From NCBI GenBank assembly GCA_009777575.1, contig WRLO01000004.1:1-64000 (forward strand): 64,000 bases of DNA. The letters are read 5' to 3'. The notes under the pieces are model-generated. The model did not search any database. It was not told where the DNA came from and saw nothing but the letters and a program-made list of their open reading frames with translations. The position numbers and the translations under genes were made by a program. The stretch is from Candidatus Cloacimonadota bacterium (GTDB lineage Bacteria; Cloacimonadota; Cloacimonadia; Cloacimonadales; WRIO01). Within the stretch, counting starts at the first letter, position 1; each line of letters starts with the position of its first letter. Shown here piece after piece: positions 36,757 through 46,627 of this stretch.

Positions 36757-38436
36757 CTACTCGATAAACTCCCTCCATATTTCAAAAGCTACCCATTTCA
36801 TGATGATTTCTATAGATTTATCATTGCCTTTTTTAGCTTTCTTGAATATCTTTAAGAGATTTGAAAAATGATAATAAGGTATTTTTTCAGCCTTTTCTAT
36901 CATCAGTCCAATTTCATTTGAGATCAATGAAAAATATTGAAAATTGAGATTGGGATAGTTTGGGTATGTATATTTTACCTCTTTTGGAATAGGAAAATCA
37001 TTGCTATCTTCAGAAAAACTCGAATGTAGTGTCAAACTAGTTTCTATTATCTTATTGTTAGCGAACCTCTCTTGTAAATGGCTACAAGACAATGAATAAA
37101 GCATACCCGGACTAAAAAAATTTCGATATTTATTTAACCAACCCAATCCAACTGCTCTGTTGTTTATATGATGATTGGTGAGCAAGAAATGGTATTTATC
37201 ATAAATCGTTTCTGAAATATACATTTTTCTTGTAAAATCTTCAAAATTTTGCTTTAATCCTTTCACTAAAAAAGGATAAAATTCTTTTCTGAAAAAATGA
37301 TTTTTACTGATATAATTCTTCTTAAAATCAGTAAATGACCTACTTTTAAGTATTTTGAAATATTTTTCCAATCTCTTTATAGGTTCTTTTTCAAACAACC
37401 ATTCAGTTGGATGACTGAGAAAGTATATATCGTTTTGCAGTGATTTAGTTTCAGAATCATAACTCCCAGCGAGATAAAAATATTCAGGTATATCCGCCAA
37501 TCCTGTATGTAAAACATAATCTTTATAAAGTGAAAAAAGATTATTAGAGTCTTGATTATCAGGAATATTTTGGATTCTGAGTTTGCTTAATACATAGTCT
37601 TCAATGTATTCGACAGGGTCAGTAATTTCGTCTTTTATACCCCATTCTTTTGCGTTTTGTGGTTTAAAATGATATAAACCCCATTTCGATTTTTCTTTTT
37701 TACACCATATTGAAAAAGCAAACCTTGCAGAATAATCGGCTTCAAAAGGTATTAAGATAAAATCTTTTTCTTTCAGTTGTAGCTCAAAAGATTTTTTTAA
37801 AGAAAATAAATATTTTTGAGTGTCTGAATCATTACTGGAAATAAATTTTAGCTCTCTATTTACTACTTCTATAGTGTTATTATCGACAGTTAAGGTTGAG
37901 CCTTCTTTTAACATGGATAAATGTCTCAAAAAAGGTCTTTTTTCGAGTCGTAAAGGTAACAAAGCTAGTGCTGACAATGCTGCATAATCCCATTGTTTTT
38001 GTCCCATCAATTGTGAGATATAATGCTGTTTATTGGAGATCATTACATAATCCTCTGTATTTATATAATATACAGGGTAATGACCAAATTTATCACAAGT
38101 AATCTGTAAGAAATTTTCTCTGATTTTCAAAGCTAGATAATGCCCATCTATATCCGAAGGTAAATATTCAAAATTTAAGAGTCTATTCCAATCACTCGCA
38201 TCAGCCTGCGAATAACCTGTTCCCTTTAGTATATAACCTTTGCCAATAACCAATTTTATAGTAGGGTCATCTTCAGTTGCTTTTGAAATAAATAACAATT
38301 CATCCCTACAACTATAACTAAAATAAAACGCAGGTTTTATTATAGTATTTGTAGTTTGTGGATGAACCTGTAAAAACTTCTCAATTTCCCATTCTAAAAA
38401 AGGTTTTTGGCTAATAATGCATAAAAACCAGCTCAT
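36757..38436 (-). CDS. Asparagine-synthase-like protein, apparently without catalytic motifs
   Basis: A 559-aa protein. The N-terminal half resembles the Ntn glutaminase domain of AsnB-type proteins (TCDKFGHYPVYYINTEDYVMISN), but the nucleophile Cys2 is absent (begins MSWFLC). The C-terminal half lacks the SGGxDS ATP-pyrophosphatase motif; the nearest block is IPFEADYSARFAFSIW. It may be a degenerate scaffold or a divergent enzyme. It is 10 bp downstream of the SNF2 gene and 14 bp upstream of the radical SAM gene, so the four form a likely operon. The family call is moderate, the loss of activity is inference. Confidence 0.6.
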   Translation of the reverse strand: MSWFLCIISQKPFLEWEIEKFLQVHPQTTNTIIKPAFYFSYSCRDELLFISKATEDDPTIKLVIGKGYILKGTGYSQADASDWNRLLNFEYLPSDIDGHYLALKIRENFLQITCDKFGHYPVYYINTEDYVMISNKQHYISQLMGQKQWDYAALSALALLPLRLEKRPFLRHLSMLKEGSTLTVDNNTIEVVNRELKFISSNDSDTQKYLFSLKKSFELQLKEKDFILIPFEADYSARFAFSIWCKKEKSKWGLYHFKPQNAKEWGIKDEITDPVEYIEDYVLSKLRIQNIPDNQDSNNLFSLYKDYVLHTGLADIPEYFYLAGSYDSETKSLQNDIYFLSHPTEWLFEKEPIKRLEKYFKILKSRSFTDFKKNYISKNHFFRKEFYPFLVKGLKQNFEDFTRKMYISETIYDKYHFLLTNHHINNRAVGLGWLNKYRNFFSPGMLYSLSCSHLQERFANNKIIETSLTLHSSFSEDSNDFPIPKEVKYTYPNYPNLNFQYFSLISNEIGLMIEKAEKIPYYHFSNLLKIFKKAKKGNDKSIEIIMKWVAFEIWREFIE

Positions 38437-38446
38437 TTATTCAGAT

Positions 38447-41400
38447 TTACTCCTTATACTCAAACAGCATCCTTAAATCAGAATTATCAAGGCTTTTTAA
38501 AACTACATCTCCTTGATCTATAATATTGTCAAATAAATCTCTTTTTTTCTTTTGTAAAAGCATGATTTTTTCTTCTACTGAGCCTTTTGTGATCATCTTA
38601 TAAACAAGCACTTTTTTTGTTTGTCCTATTCTATGAACCCTATCTATTGCTTGATTTTCAACCATTGGATTCCACCATGGGTCTACCAGAATCACTGTAT
38701 CGGCAGCTGTGAGGTTGATACCAAAACCTCCTGTTTTAAGACTGATTAAAAAGAGTCTGACTCTATCATTGTTGTTGAAATGGTTTATCACATTCTTTCT
38801 GTCTTTTGTGCCTCCATCCATGTAATCATAAGGAATTTGTAGTTGTTTGACCATTTTTTCGATGAGCCTTAACATCTTTACATATTGACTAAATATCAAG
38901 AGTTTTCTGCCATTTTCGACCGCATCTACAAGTATTTCTTTCAATGTGTTTAGTTTTCCAGAGATATCGGCATCATTCAACCATTCTTCATTGATTAAAC
39001 CCGGATGATCGCAGATCTGGCGAAGTCGTGTGAGAGCCGCTAACATTGTAATATAATTAAAGGCTCCGGTTCCTATTCCTTTATTCAAAGTAGATGAACT
39101 TTTGACCCCTTGCGGTAGGGTTACTATAGATTCTCTTCGTCTTGCATCATGTTTTTGACCAAAAACTTCATTGCGGACAGCCTCTAACACTTGTATATAA
39201 TACCTTTCTTGTTTCTCTGTCATTGTGCAGTAAATAGCCTGTTCTTGCTTATCGGGAAGCTCTATCAAAACATCTTTTTTCTTTCTACGAAGTATAAAAG
39301 GAGCTATATATTGACGAATTTTATCAAGAGCGTTTTCATGTTTTGTGGCTGCAACGCCTTCTTTGGTATACACTTGAGGAGGTAAAACCATATATTCTTT
39401 CATCTTTTTCAATGATGGTAAATAACCCGGCATCAAAAAATCAAACATTGACCACAATTCGACTATGCTATTTTCAAGTGGAGTTCCGGTCATAGCAAGC
39501 TTATGTCTTGCTTTTATTTTTTTTATCGCTTTGGCTCTGAGAGTTATGTGATTTTTTATATGTTGTGCTTCATCAAGGATCATATAGTCAAAGTATATTT
39601 TGTCAAACTCATCCAAATCATTCTGTATCAAATTGTAAGAACATATCACTATTTGCACAGGAACTGTTTTCAAAAGATTTGTCCGAACTTCTTTATTGCC
39701 CTCATAAATTATGTATTTCAATTGAGGATTAAATTTTTCAATTTCTGCTACCCAGTTAAATAACAGTGTTTTAGGGCAAATAATCAAACTTTTTGAATCA
39801 GGTGGCAGATCTGATAAAACAGAAATAGCTTGAAGAGTTTTTCCCAAGCCCATTTCATCTGCTAAAATTCCATTAAGTTTAAAATTTTCAAGCATTTTTA
39901 GCCATTCATAGCCTGCTTTTTGATAAGAACGCATTATAGGTTTTAGGATATAATGAGGGTGTAAAGTATCCTTCAAGGCTCTTTTATGGAGAGCTGAATA
40001 CATATCTTCTAAGTATTTATCACCATATATATTTATTGCTGGATTCAATTTTCTGAGTTCATATATCCAAGGCAATCTATATATTGCCATTTTATGAAAA
40101 TAATCTGCATCTTTTTGGCTTAAATTTAACATACTTTCTATTTCATCAAAAATATCTCGATTTCCTATACGAACGCTTGAACCATCTGGTGCGGTTAAAA
40201 ATTTTGCTCCTGAGGAAAAAAATTGCCGCAGCATATCTTGAGTCAGCTCAATATTGGTAGCTTTATAAACCACTTTATAGGAAAACCAATCTATATTGTC
40301 GTCTGAAGTTATCTCAATTTCTGGAATGAGGTTGATAGTTTTCACAAAATCCTTTTTCAAGTTTTCAGACAAGACGATGTTCCAGCTTGGATGAGCTAGA
40401 TCAAATAAATTGTTTTTGATATATACTATTTCTTGTGCTTTTGTTACTACCCAATCAAACTCGTTAATATCAGTGGGGTTAAAAAAGAGATGGTTTGTTA
40501 CAAAATCACTCACAGTGTATACAAGCTCATCAGGCAAATAATACCATCTATCTGACTCAATAAATGATAGTTTAAATAAATTCATTTTTTCTAAAGCCAT
40601 TGTCAGCGGGATTTTTTTGCCATTGGCATACTCAAAATAGGCATGGATGCTAAGTGGAGAAGGGTCTACTTTGGGTGTGACAGATTCGTTGTTGGAAGCT
40701 TGCATTTCTCTATTTGCAATTGCCAGCGCTTTAAAATGCCCCTGCCCTCTCTTGTCTCTAGGTGACAGTATATCTCGACCATATTCATTTTTCCGTTCTG
40801 TTGTTTCTGAAACACTCAAATCCTCACTTTCTTGCGCATTTTCCTTGTTTGCTGGTTTAGGAGATTTTCTCTTTTTATTGATTAAGAAAAATACCTTAGG
40901 TTCATCATCTGATATTTCAGGAAAGTCAATATTTTCTTCAAAATCGAGATAATTGTTAAATAAAGACAGTTGCTTACCTACTATAGTTTTATAATAAACA
41001 AGCTCTGTTTTTTTGAAAAAGTAGCGACTCTCGAAAATACTAATTACAGTCTCATCATCAAAGGGTAGATTTACTTTGTGTATCGTGTTATTTATCAATA
41101 AATATGTTGATAAATATACAAAAAACTGATGGATTGTATGCGATTCTGAGACAGCTAACCTGAAATTATAGGGGTCTACCTGTGAAATGTAAAAATTCAA
41201 TGACATTGTATCATCAGCAAATTTCAGTTTTTCTCCTGTTTCCATGATTGAAAATTTTGCCTGTATATTTTTAATATAAGGTATTAGACGGACAAATGAT
41301 TCTTTATTTACACTAAAATAAAGGTTTTTTATACCGACAGACCTTTTTTCTATAAACAATGCTTTTATAAAGAGCAATTCGTCTATGGTAAAAAATCCAT

Positions 41401-41950
41401 AAATGTCATCAACATCTTTTATGCTTTGAAGGAGATTATGTTGAGTAATCTTTTCTGGTAATTTTGATAAATAATTGACCAACCTACTGAATGACTCAGG
41501 GTCTAAATTCTTAAAATATATCTTAATTACCTCTTCATCAATTGAGTAAAATCCCTCTATTTGAAAAATTATGTTCTGATATTGTGTCTGGATATACTCA
41601 TTCAATTTACATACTCTTTTTGAAAATACAGTCGTTTGGATAGTCTGCAATTTGTTGGTAGTGATATTGTTATAGGCATATTCAATATACTTGTAGTAAT
41701 ATCCTTTTCTTATATCGTTCGTTAAATCAGCATCATGATGGATTAATTCGTCATCTTGCACATTATAAATGAACCTCACATTGTTAAAACTACTATTTGC
41801 AGTGCTTAATGAAAAGGATAGTATATAATTGTCATCCTGATCGCGGAGGATTTCATACTCAATACTATTTTCATCAATCTTACGGGATAACTGCCTAAAA
41901 TCCCATGAGCTTGATATTTCATGAAAGGTTTTTCTAAATATCTTTGCCAT
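38447..41950 (-). CDS. SNF2-family DNA translocase/helicase
   Basis: A 1167-aa protein: a long N-terminal region of unknown fold (about 1-660) and a two-lobed SNF2 motor. Seen: motif I DEMGLGKTLQ (about 697-706), motif II LDEAQHIKN (about 790), motif III TGTPLEN, motif V TGGFGINLTAAD, and motif VI DRVHRIGQ (about 1105). Bacterial SNF2 proteins remodel protein-DNA or RNA polymerase complexes or serve in defence; no partner nuclease is adjacent. It heads the row of four genes and has a TTGACA-N19-ACTTG promoter upstream. Confidence 0.93.
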   Translation of the reverse strand: MAKIFRKTFHEISSSWDFRQLSRKIDENSIEYEILRDQDDNYILSFSLSTANSSFNNVRFIYNVQDDELIHHDADLTNDIRKGYYYKYIEYAYNNITTNKLQTIQTTVFSKRVCKLNEYIQTQYQNIIFQIEGFYSIDEEVIKIYFKNLDPESFSRLVNYLSKLPEKITQHNLLQSIKDVDDIYGFFTIDELLFIKALFIEKRSVGIKNLYFSVNKESFVRLIPYIKNIQAKFSIMETGEKLKFADDTMSLNFYISQVDPYNFRLAVSESHTIHQFFVYLSTYLLINNTIHKVNLPFDDETVISIFESRYFFKKTELVYYKTIVGKQLSLFNNYLDFEENIDFPEISDDEPKVFFLINKKRKSPKPANKENAQESEDLSVSETTERKNEYGRDILSPRDKRGQGHFKALAIANREMQASNNESVTPKVDPSPLSIHAYFEYANGKKIPLTMALEKMNLFKLSFIESDRWYYLPDELVYTVSDFVTNHLFFNPTDINEFDWVVTKAQEIVYIKNNLFDLAHPSWNIVLSENLKKDFVKTINLIPEIEITSDDNIDWFSYKVVYKATNIELTQDMLRQFFSSGAKFLTAPDGSSVRIGNRDIFDEIESMLNLSQKDADYFHKMAIYRLPWIYELRKLNPAINIYGDKYLEDMYSALHKRALKDTLHPHYILKPIMRSYQKAGYEWLKMLENFKLNGILADEMGLGKTLQAISVLSDLPPDSKSLIICPKTLLFNWVAEIEKFNPQLKYIIYEGNKEVRTNLLKTVPVQIVICSYNLIQNDLDEFDKIYFDYMILDEAQHIKNHITLRAKAIKKIKARHKLAMTGTPLENSIVELWSMFDFLMPGYLPSLKKMKEYMVLPPQVYTKEGVAATKHENALDKIRQYIAPFILRRKKKDVLIELPDKQEQAIYCTMTEKQERYYIQVLEAVRNEVFGQKHDARRRESIVTLPQGVKSSSTLNKGIGTGAFNYITMLAALTRLRQICDHPGLINEEWLNDADISGKLNTLKEILVDAVENGRKLLIFSQYVKMLRLIEKMVKQLQIPYDYMDGGTKDRKNVINHFNNNDRVRLFLISLKTGGFGINLTAADTVILVDPWWNPMVENQAIDRVHRIGQTKKVLVYKMITKGSVEEKIMLLQKKKRDLFDNIIDQGDVVLKSLDNSDLRMLFEYKE

Positions 41951-41980
41951 TTTACCTCTTTATTTTTTTCGTCAAGAGAA

Positions 41981-42010
41981 CAAGTTTTTTAATATTGTGT
42001 TTTTTGTCAA
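41981..42010 (-). promoter_or_regulatory. Putative promoter (TTGACA-N19-ACTTG)
   Basis: Minus-strand TTGACA (42005-42010) and ACTTG (41981-41985), 19 bases apart and 30 bp before the SNF2 ATG. Divergent from the GNAT gene. Confidence 0.65.
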
Positions 42011-42157
42011 TAGAAAAAATTTTTTATTAATATATAAATATTTTTTTGCTACAAAAAAATAATAATTATTAAATACAATAAGGAAAAGCTAAAAGCTCTT
42101 GACAAAATATATCTTTTAATTTTTTTGTCTCATTAGGATTATAATGGAGTTATATAA

Positions 42158-42643
42158 ATGGAAAATTCTTTAGAAATAATTAAGTTTACAGAATCTTATT
42201 ACATCGACATAAAAAAGATGTTAAACAAATGTTTTTCCAATGAATATTATCTCCAACTTACTGAAAAGCAGTTGGAGAAAATTTACAATGATTTACTGAG
42301 GCAATACAATTCAAAAGACTTATTTCTTGATATATTGCTACAAAAGAGCATTGCAAAAGGATTCATTATTTATCAAATTGATTCCCCGAGCAGTGACTGG
42401 TGCGAAAAAGAAGATTGGGGTTTTATCAGAGAAGTTTATATTGTCAATGAACTTAGAAAAAAAGGGATTGGCAAAAAATTAGTCAATCATGCTGAAAGGG
42501 AATTGCTTAATCTTTCTGTAGAAAACATTTATATCACAGCAGACGACAACAAAGATTTTTGGATTAGGTTGGGTTATAAAGAGACAGGGGAAATCTGCCA
42601 AAGAAATGGTGGTTTTATTTTTATTAAAAAAGAAGAGATATAG
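42158..42643 (+). CDS. GNAT-family N-acetyltransferase
   Basis: A 161-aa acetyl-CoA-dependent transferase. The GNAT acetyl-CoA loop is seen as LRKKGIGKKLVNHAERE (about 103-119), preceded by the beta-4 strand IREVYIV. The acceptor (protein or small molecule) is unknown. GGAG is 8 bp before ATG. It is followed after only 5 bp by the PHP-domain gene, suggesting co-transcription. Confidence 0.88.
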   Translation: MENSLEIIKFTESYYIDIKKMLNKCFSNEYYLQLTEKQLEKIYNDLLRQYNSKDLFLDILLQKSIAKGFIIYQIDSPSSDWCEKEDWGFIREVYIVNELRKKGIGKKLVNHAERELLNLSVENIYITADDNKDFWIRLGYKETGEICQRNGGFIFIKKEEI

Positions 42644-42648
42644 ATATA

Positions 42649-43506
42649 TTGAATTTAAATAATTTTACTGAAAAAGTTTCTAATAATAAAATTGATACTC
42701 ATTTACATGGAAAATACAGCTCTGATAGTATTTTAGGGTATCGTGAGTTATGTCAGAAAGCTATTGAAAAAGGATATGGAGTTATTGCTTTTACTGAACA
42801 TTATGATTTGATTGATACAGAACTGAAAGAATATGGTCTATTACCAATAAAAAGGTATGTTGTTGAGCTTGCTGAGATAAAAAAAGAGTATCCTGACTTA
42901 GAAATAATTACCGGAATTGAACTTGGTGAACCTCATATTGTTGGAGATTTTGCCAATAGATTGTTTCTTGACTGTAAAATTGAGTATATAATTGGGTCGT
43001 TACATGTTACCAGAAGCGGTGTAAATGTATCGTTGAGACTACCCAAGCCAATGTCTAAAAAAGAAATAACGGAATATTATGAAGAAAATTTAGAAATGGT
43101 TAAAAAAGGTGGGTTTGATACTTTAGGACATTTAGGCATTTATAAAAGAGGTCTTGGTAAAGTATCAAGTAAATCCGATAGTTCCGTCTATATACCTGAT
43201 GAGAATCATGTATATATAATCATTGACGAAATATTTCGACAAATGATAAAAAAAGAAATTTGTCTGGAGGTCAATGCCTCTGGTTTTAAGGTTGATTTTA
43301 ATAATCATATACCCGAACCAGAAATTTTATTAAGGTATAAAAAACTTGGCGGTAAATTGATTACTATATGTTCTGATTCACATGATTTAGGACATTTTGA
43401 TAGGTTTTATCAAAAAACTCTTGACAATTTAAGAGGTATAGGGTTTTTGGAACTTTATTGGAAAAAAGGTCGAGATTGGAACTCTAATCGTATACATTCA
43501 TATTAA
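42649..43506 (+). CDS. PHP-domain phosphoesterase (histidinol-phosphatase-like)
   Basis: A 285-aa metal-dependent phosphoesterase. PHP ligands are visible: DTHLHGKYSSDS, FTEHYD, GIELGEPH, GSLHV, GHLG and CSDSHD. It most resembles HisK-type histidinol phosphatases, but no his genes are near, so the substrate is open. The start is TTG at 42649, 5 bp after the GNAT stop; the conserved DTHLH block follows too closely (codon 17) for a later start. GAAGAG lies just upstream. Confidence 0.85.
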   Translation: MNLNNFTEKVSNNKIDTHLHGKYSSDSILGYRELCQKAIEKGYGVIAFTEHYDLIDTELKEYGLLPIKRYVVELAEIKKEYPDLEIITGIELGEPHIVGDFANRLFLDCKIEYIIGSLHVTRSGVNVSLRLPKPMSKKEITEYYEENLEMVKKGGFDTLGHLGIYKRGLGKVSSKSDSSVYIPDENHVYIIIDEIFRQMIKKEICLEVNASGFKVDFNNHIPEPEILLRYKKLGGKLITICSDSHDLGHFDRFYQKTLDNLRGIGFLELYWKKGRDWNSNRIHSY

Positions 43507-43560
43507 TTTTTTGATATTTTAGGCTTCGCAGACGGGAGTCCCCAAAAGGAGATATAGTTT

Positions 43561-43890
43561 ATGAAAAGTTATAGACTTGATGAATTAGAAATAGGCATGA
43601 TAATAGCAGAAGATATGGTTTTGTTCGATGGGATGATAATGATTAAATCAGGCATTGAATTAGACGAGACTATATTAGAAATATTTAAAAAGCAAAATAT
43701 AAGCTCTGTCTTCGTTCAGGAGCCTATTGACCATAGTAAAATTTTTTCCAATGAAGAAATAGAAAAGATGAAAACAGAAATTGAAGAACAAAAAAAACTT
43801 TTATTTCGCGACTGTATCGAGGATGAATATATGAGCGCATTGTTTCTAACAGTATGCAATTTAAGACTTTTGGAGAGCATGGATGGATAA
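43561..43890 (+). CDS. Small protein like the N-terminal domain of HD-GYP proteins
   Basis: A 109-aa protein whose start (RLDELEIGMIIAEDMVLFDG...IKSGIELDE) resembles the short domain found before many HD-GYP and HDOD domains, followed by a charged helix. It overlaps the HDOD gene by 8 bp, so the two chains may together do what a single fused protein does elsewhere. AGGAG lies upstream of ATG. It opens a five-gene compact operon (43561-46979). Confidence 0.65.
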   Translation: MKSYRLDELEIGMIIAEDMVLFDGMIMIKSGIELDETILEIFKKQNISSVFVQEPIDHSKIFSNEEIEKMKTEIEEQKKLLFRDCIEDEYMSALFLTVCNLRLLESMDG

Positions 43891-44749
43891 TAAAACTCTT
43901 TTTTTAAATGAACTTTTAAGTTTAACTATCCAAAATCAAGGGATGTTCTTTACTTTGAACATACTAACTGAGTATAAAAAGGCTATCTCAAACCCAGAGA
44001 CATCTGTAGGAAAAATAGCTTCTATAATAGAAAAAGATCCCGGTTTGACAAGTTCTTCCTTAAAAATGGCAAATTCAAGTTTTTACGGTTTTTCAAAAAG
44101 TGTACATACTGTAAAACAAGCTATCTCAATATTAGGTTATAAAACTCTTGAAAAAATCTTGCTCACACAAGCAATGAAAACATCATTTTTATCTCAAAAA
44201 TTACCTTTTATGAACGAATTGTGGAAACATTCATTGACAACAGCAATTGCCTCCCACCAAATCGCTCTCATGATTAACCCTATCCTTGCTGAACAGGCTT
44301 TTATAGTCGGTTTGTTACATGATTTAGGTAAATTTATGCTTCTCTGTTTTAAAAAAGATGATATGGATAAGATCTTAAAAAATATAGAAACAAACCCTCA
44401 TCAATATTCTATCAATTTAGAAATAGAGGTGTTTGAGATAGACCACCAAGAAATTGGAGAATTTTTTGCAAAACAATGGTTATTTCCTGAAAATGTCTCA
44501 AATACAATCAGGTATCACCACACAATCGACGCGGATGTTTCCGAAATTGATAGAACCTTGATTTGCATAGTAGCTATCGCAAACAATATCGCGAAATCAA
44601 TGGAATTTGGTAAATCAACCTCCGGTCTAGTTGAATTATTACCACATTCTGTATTTAATAATATTTCTTTTAAACCTAATGATTTTGAGAAAATTGTCTA
44701 TACAACAAAAAACAAATTTTATGAGTTAATCTCATTGATGGAAGACTAA
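43883..44749 (+). CDS. HDOD-domain protein
   Basis: A 288-aa protein with an HDOD domain (about 30-215): block EKDPGLTSSSLKMANSSFYG, VGLLHDLGKFML and EVFEIDHQEIGEF. HDOD proteins are non-enzymatic relatives of HD phosphohydrolases, often found in signalling and motility control. Here a HD pair (HD in LLHDLG) is present, as commonly in the family. It starts 8 bp before the stop of the preceding gene and ends 2 bp before the next. Confidence 0.9.
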   Translation: MDNKTLFLNELLSLTIQNQGMFFTLNILTEYKKAISNPETSVGKIASIIEKDPGLTSSSLKMANSSFYGFSKSVHTVKQAISILGYKTLEKILLTQAMKTSFLSQKLPFMNELWKHSLTTAIASHQIALMINPILAEQAFIVGLLHDLGKFMLLCFKKDDMDKILKNIETNPHQYSINLEIEVFEIDHQEIGEFFAKQWLFPENVSNTIRYHHTIDADVSEIDRTLICIVAIANNIAKSMEFGKSTSGLVELLPHSVFNNISFKPNDFEKIVYTTKNKFYELISLMED

Positions 44750-44751
44750 GA

Positions 44752-46308
44752 ATGAACCCTTTTAGATTTGGAATTGATTTTATTGATAATCAGATGCATA
44801 ACCTTGTTGATAAAGGTATTTATTTATTTTACGAGTCAAAAGGATTTGTAAGATATTCTTTTATATATCATTTATTGAAATACAATCAAAATTTCAATAT
44901 CCCTTGTTTATATCTCACAGGTTTAGACCTTACAAACGACAATGATTATATCAGAAAAAAAATAAACGGCTTAAATCAATTTGAACATTTAACAATACTT
45001 GAAACTCCTATGTATTTAAGGAGTTTAGTTAATGATATCAGCGATTTAAATAGTGTTTTGAGAGATTTTGATGTTTATATTAAAACTATCAATCCAGAGC
45101 TTGTTATTATTCAAAATATTGAATATTTTTTCAAAGATGAAAAAGGTAAATCAGATTCAGGATTTTTATCTTATTTACTTAATCATTTTAAAAAATACGA
45201 AGCTATCGTTATTGTAGATATTTCAAACATAAGCCTAAAAGGCAAATATGATTATGAAAAATTTACATTAGGCACCTTTGATTTCGTGAATCTTGGAAAA
45301 AATGAAAATTACCAGCTAAACTATAAAAGCAATAAAAATAGCAAGGATAATCTATCTTTAATGTTTTCTTATGATTCTGAATTTAACATCACTATTCCTT
45401 TATACAAAAATTCTTATGCTTTTACGCTCGAAAATTGTAAATTTGTTGTCATGATTAAAGGGTATGAGATTTATAAAGAATATTTTTTAGAAATATTTGA
45501 TCATCAAGTAGATTTTATCAGCTTTTCATCTCTATCTGAGTTGTTTGACATTAGGATTGATTCAAAGCATTCTTTGATTTTTTTACCTTCGTATTATGAA
45601 GATTTCAATGGTTGGGCGGCTATTCAAAAAATCAGAAATAAATATCCACATAGCAAGATATTATTTACAGGCTCATCTTATATTTCTGCTGCTCAAAAGG
45701 TTAGAGCTATCAGATTGGGAGCTGATAAATATCTTGTTTTTCCTTGTGCTATTGATGATTTAAAGAAAACCCTACTTGAAATGTATGAATTGGAAGAAAA
45801 AGAACAACAAAAATATTATATCCATAAAATTCTACGCTCTTCTTTCGATTTGTTAAAAGGATATAAATCAAAAAATATACTGAAAAAATCACTCGCCAGG
45901 TTTATAAAGGATTATTCTTTTGATATGATAACTAAAGGCATTTCTCTTCATTTTTTTAAAGCTTTGATTAATACAGATTCTCTTGATATAAACGCTTTTG
46001 TCAAACAAAGTAAGAACTTGATCTTTGCTAGCACTTATTTTATTGAACAAAAACACGGACTTTTGTTAATTTATAAAAATATTGACTCGAGGCATCTTTC
46101 AAATACGAAGAACGAAATAGCTCAAAACATAAAGACTTATATTGACCTAAAACCAGTAGATGCGCAACAAGTCAGCACTATTCTTAGGAAAATTTCAACT
46201 TTGTTGCCGAGAAAAAATTTAGTTGTTGACTATATACACAACATTAACTACCCTTTGAATGAATCGGACATAGACAATATTTTAGAATGGATTTATTATT
46301 TTGGATAG
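44752..46308 (+). CDS. Degenerate RecA/KaiC-like plus pseudo-receiver protein
   Basis: A 518-aa protein in three parts. The N-terminal part (about 1-190) has the order of a KaiC/RecA-like ATPase, but its P-loop is replaced by FYESKGFVRYS and its Walker B Asp by Gln/Asn (ELVIIQNIEYF). The middle (about 230-345) resembles a response-regulator receiver (ILFTGSSYISAAQKVRAI, LGADKYLVFP), apparently lacking the phospho-acceptor Asp. The C-terminal 170 residues are of unknown fold. It seems a signalling scaffold rather than an enzyme. It overlaps the next gene by 8 bp. Confidence 0.55.
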   Translation: MNPFRFGIDFIDNQMHNLVDKGIYLFYESKGFVRYSFIYHLLKYNQNFNIPCLYLTGLDLTNDNDYIRKKINGLNQFEHLTILETPMYLRSLVNDISDLNSVLRDFDVYIKTINPELVIIQNIEYFFKDEKGKSDSGFLSYLLNHFKKYEAIVIVDISNISLKGKYDYEKFTLGTFDFVNLGKNENYQLNYKSNKNSKDNLSLMFSYDSEFNITIPLYKNSYAFTLENCKFVVMIKGYEIYKEYFLEIFDHQVDFISFSSLSELFDIRIDSKHSLIFLPSYYEDFNGWAAIQKIRNKYPHSKILFTGSSYISAAQKVRAIRLGADKYLVFPCAIDDLKKTLLEMYELEEKEQQKYYIHKILRSSFDLLKGYKSKNILKKSLARFIKDYSFDMITKGISLHFFKALINTDSLDINAFVKQSKNLIFASTYFIEQKHGLLLIYKNIDSRHLSNTKNEIAQNIKTYIDLKPVDAQQVSTILRKISTLLPRKNLVVDYIHNINYPLNESDIDNILEWIYYFG

Positions 46309-46627
46309 CTACATCATTTTTCAAATCGCCCATGGATTATTAATACTTATTTTATTAATATTATTATTTTTAGTCTTTAGAATTTTTCGTTTCTATAGGG
46401 TTTTGAAGAAATCTATCAATCTCTTTAAACCAATAAATAAAAAAATTAGCGTAAAAAGAAGTAGAAAAACAATAAGTCCTGTCTCTAAAATAGGTGCTAC
46501 TATATTCAAAATTTATAAACTCAGCGACCATGTTAAATTTAAAAATTTTTTTGATTATGACAAAAATTTGTATACTATCTTTATAAAAAAGGAACTGAAC
46601 AATGAAAACAATCAAGACAGCGATTAA
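46301..46627 (+). CDS. Small membrane-anchored protein of the HDOD operon
   Basis: A 108-aa protein with one strong N-terminal transmembrane segment (about 9-28, LLILILLILLFLVFRIF) and a basic cytoplasmic tail. It would start with TTG at 46301, overlapping the previous gene by 8 bp, and it overlaps the next by 26 bp. No family is recognised. It may tether the operon's signalling proteins to the membrane. Confidence 0.6.
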   Translation: MDSYIIFQIAHGLLILILLILLFLVFRIFRFYRVLKKSINLFKPINKKISVKRSRKTISPVSKIGATIFKIYKLSDHVKFKNFFDYDKNLYTIFIKKELNNENNQDSD

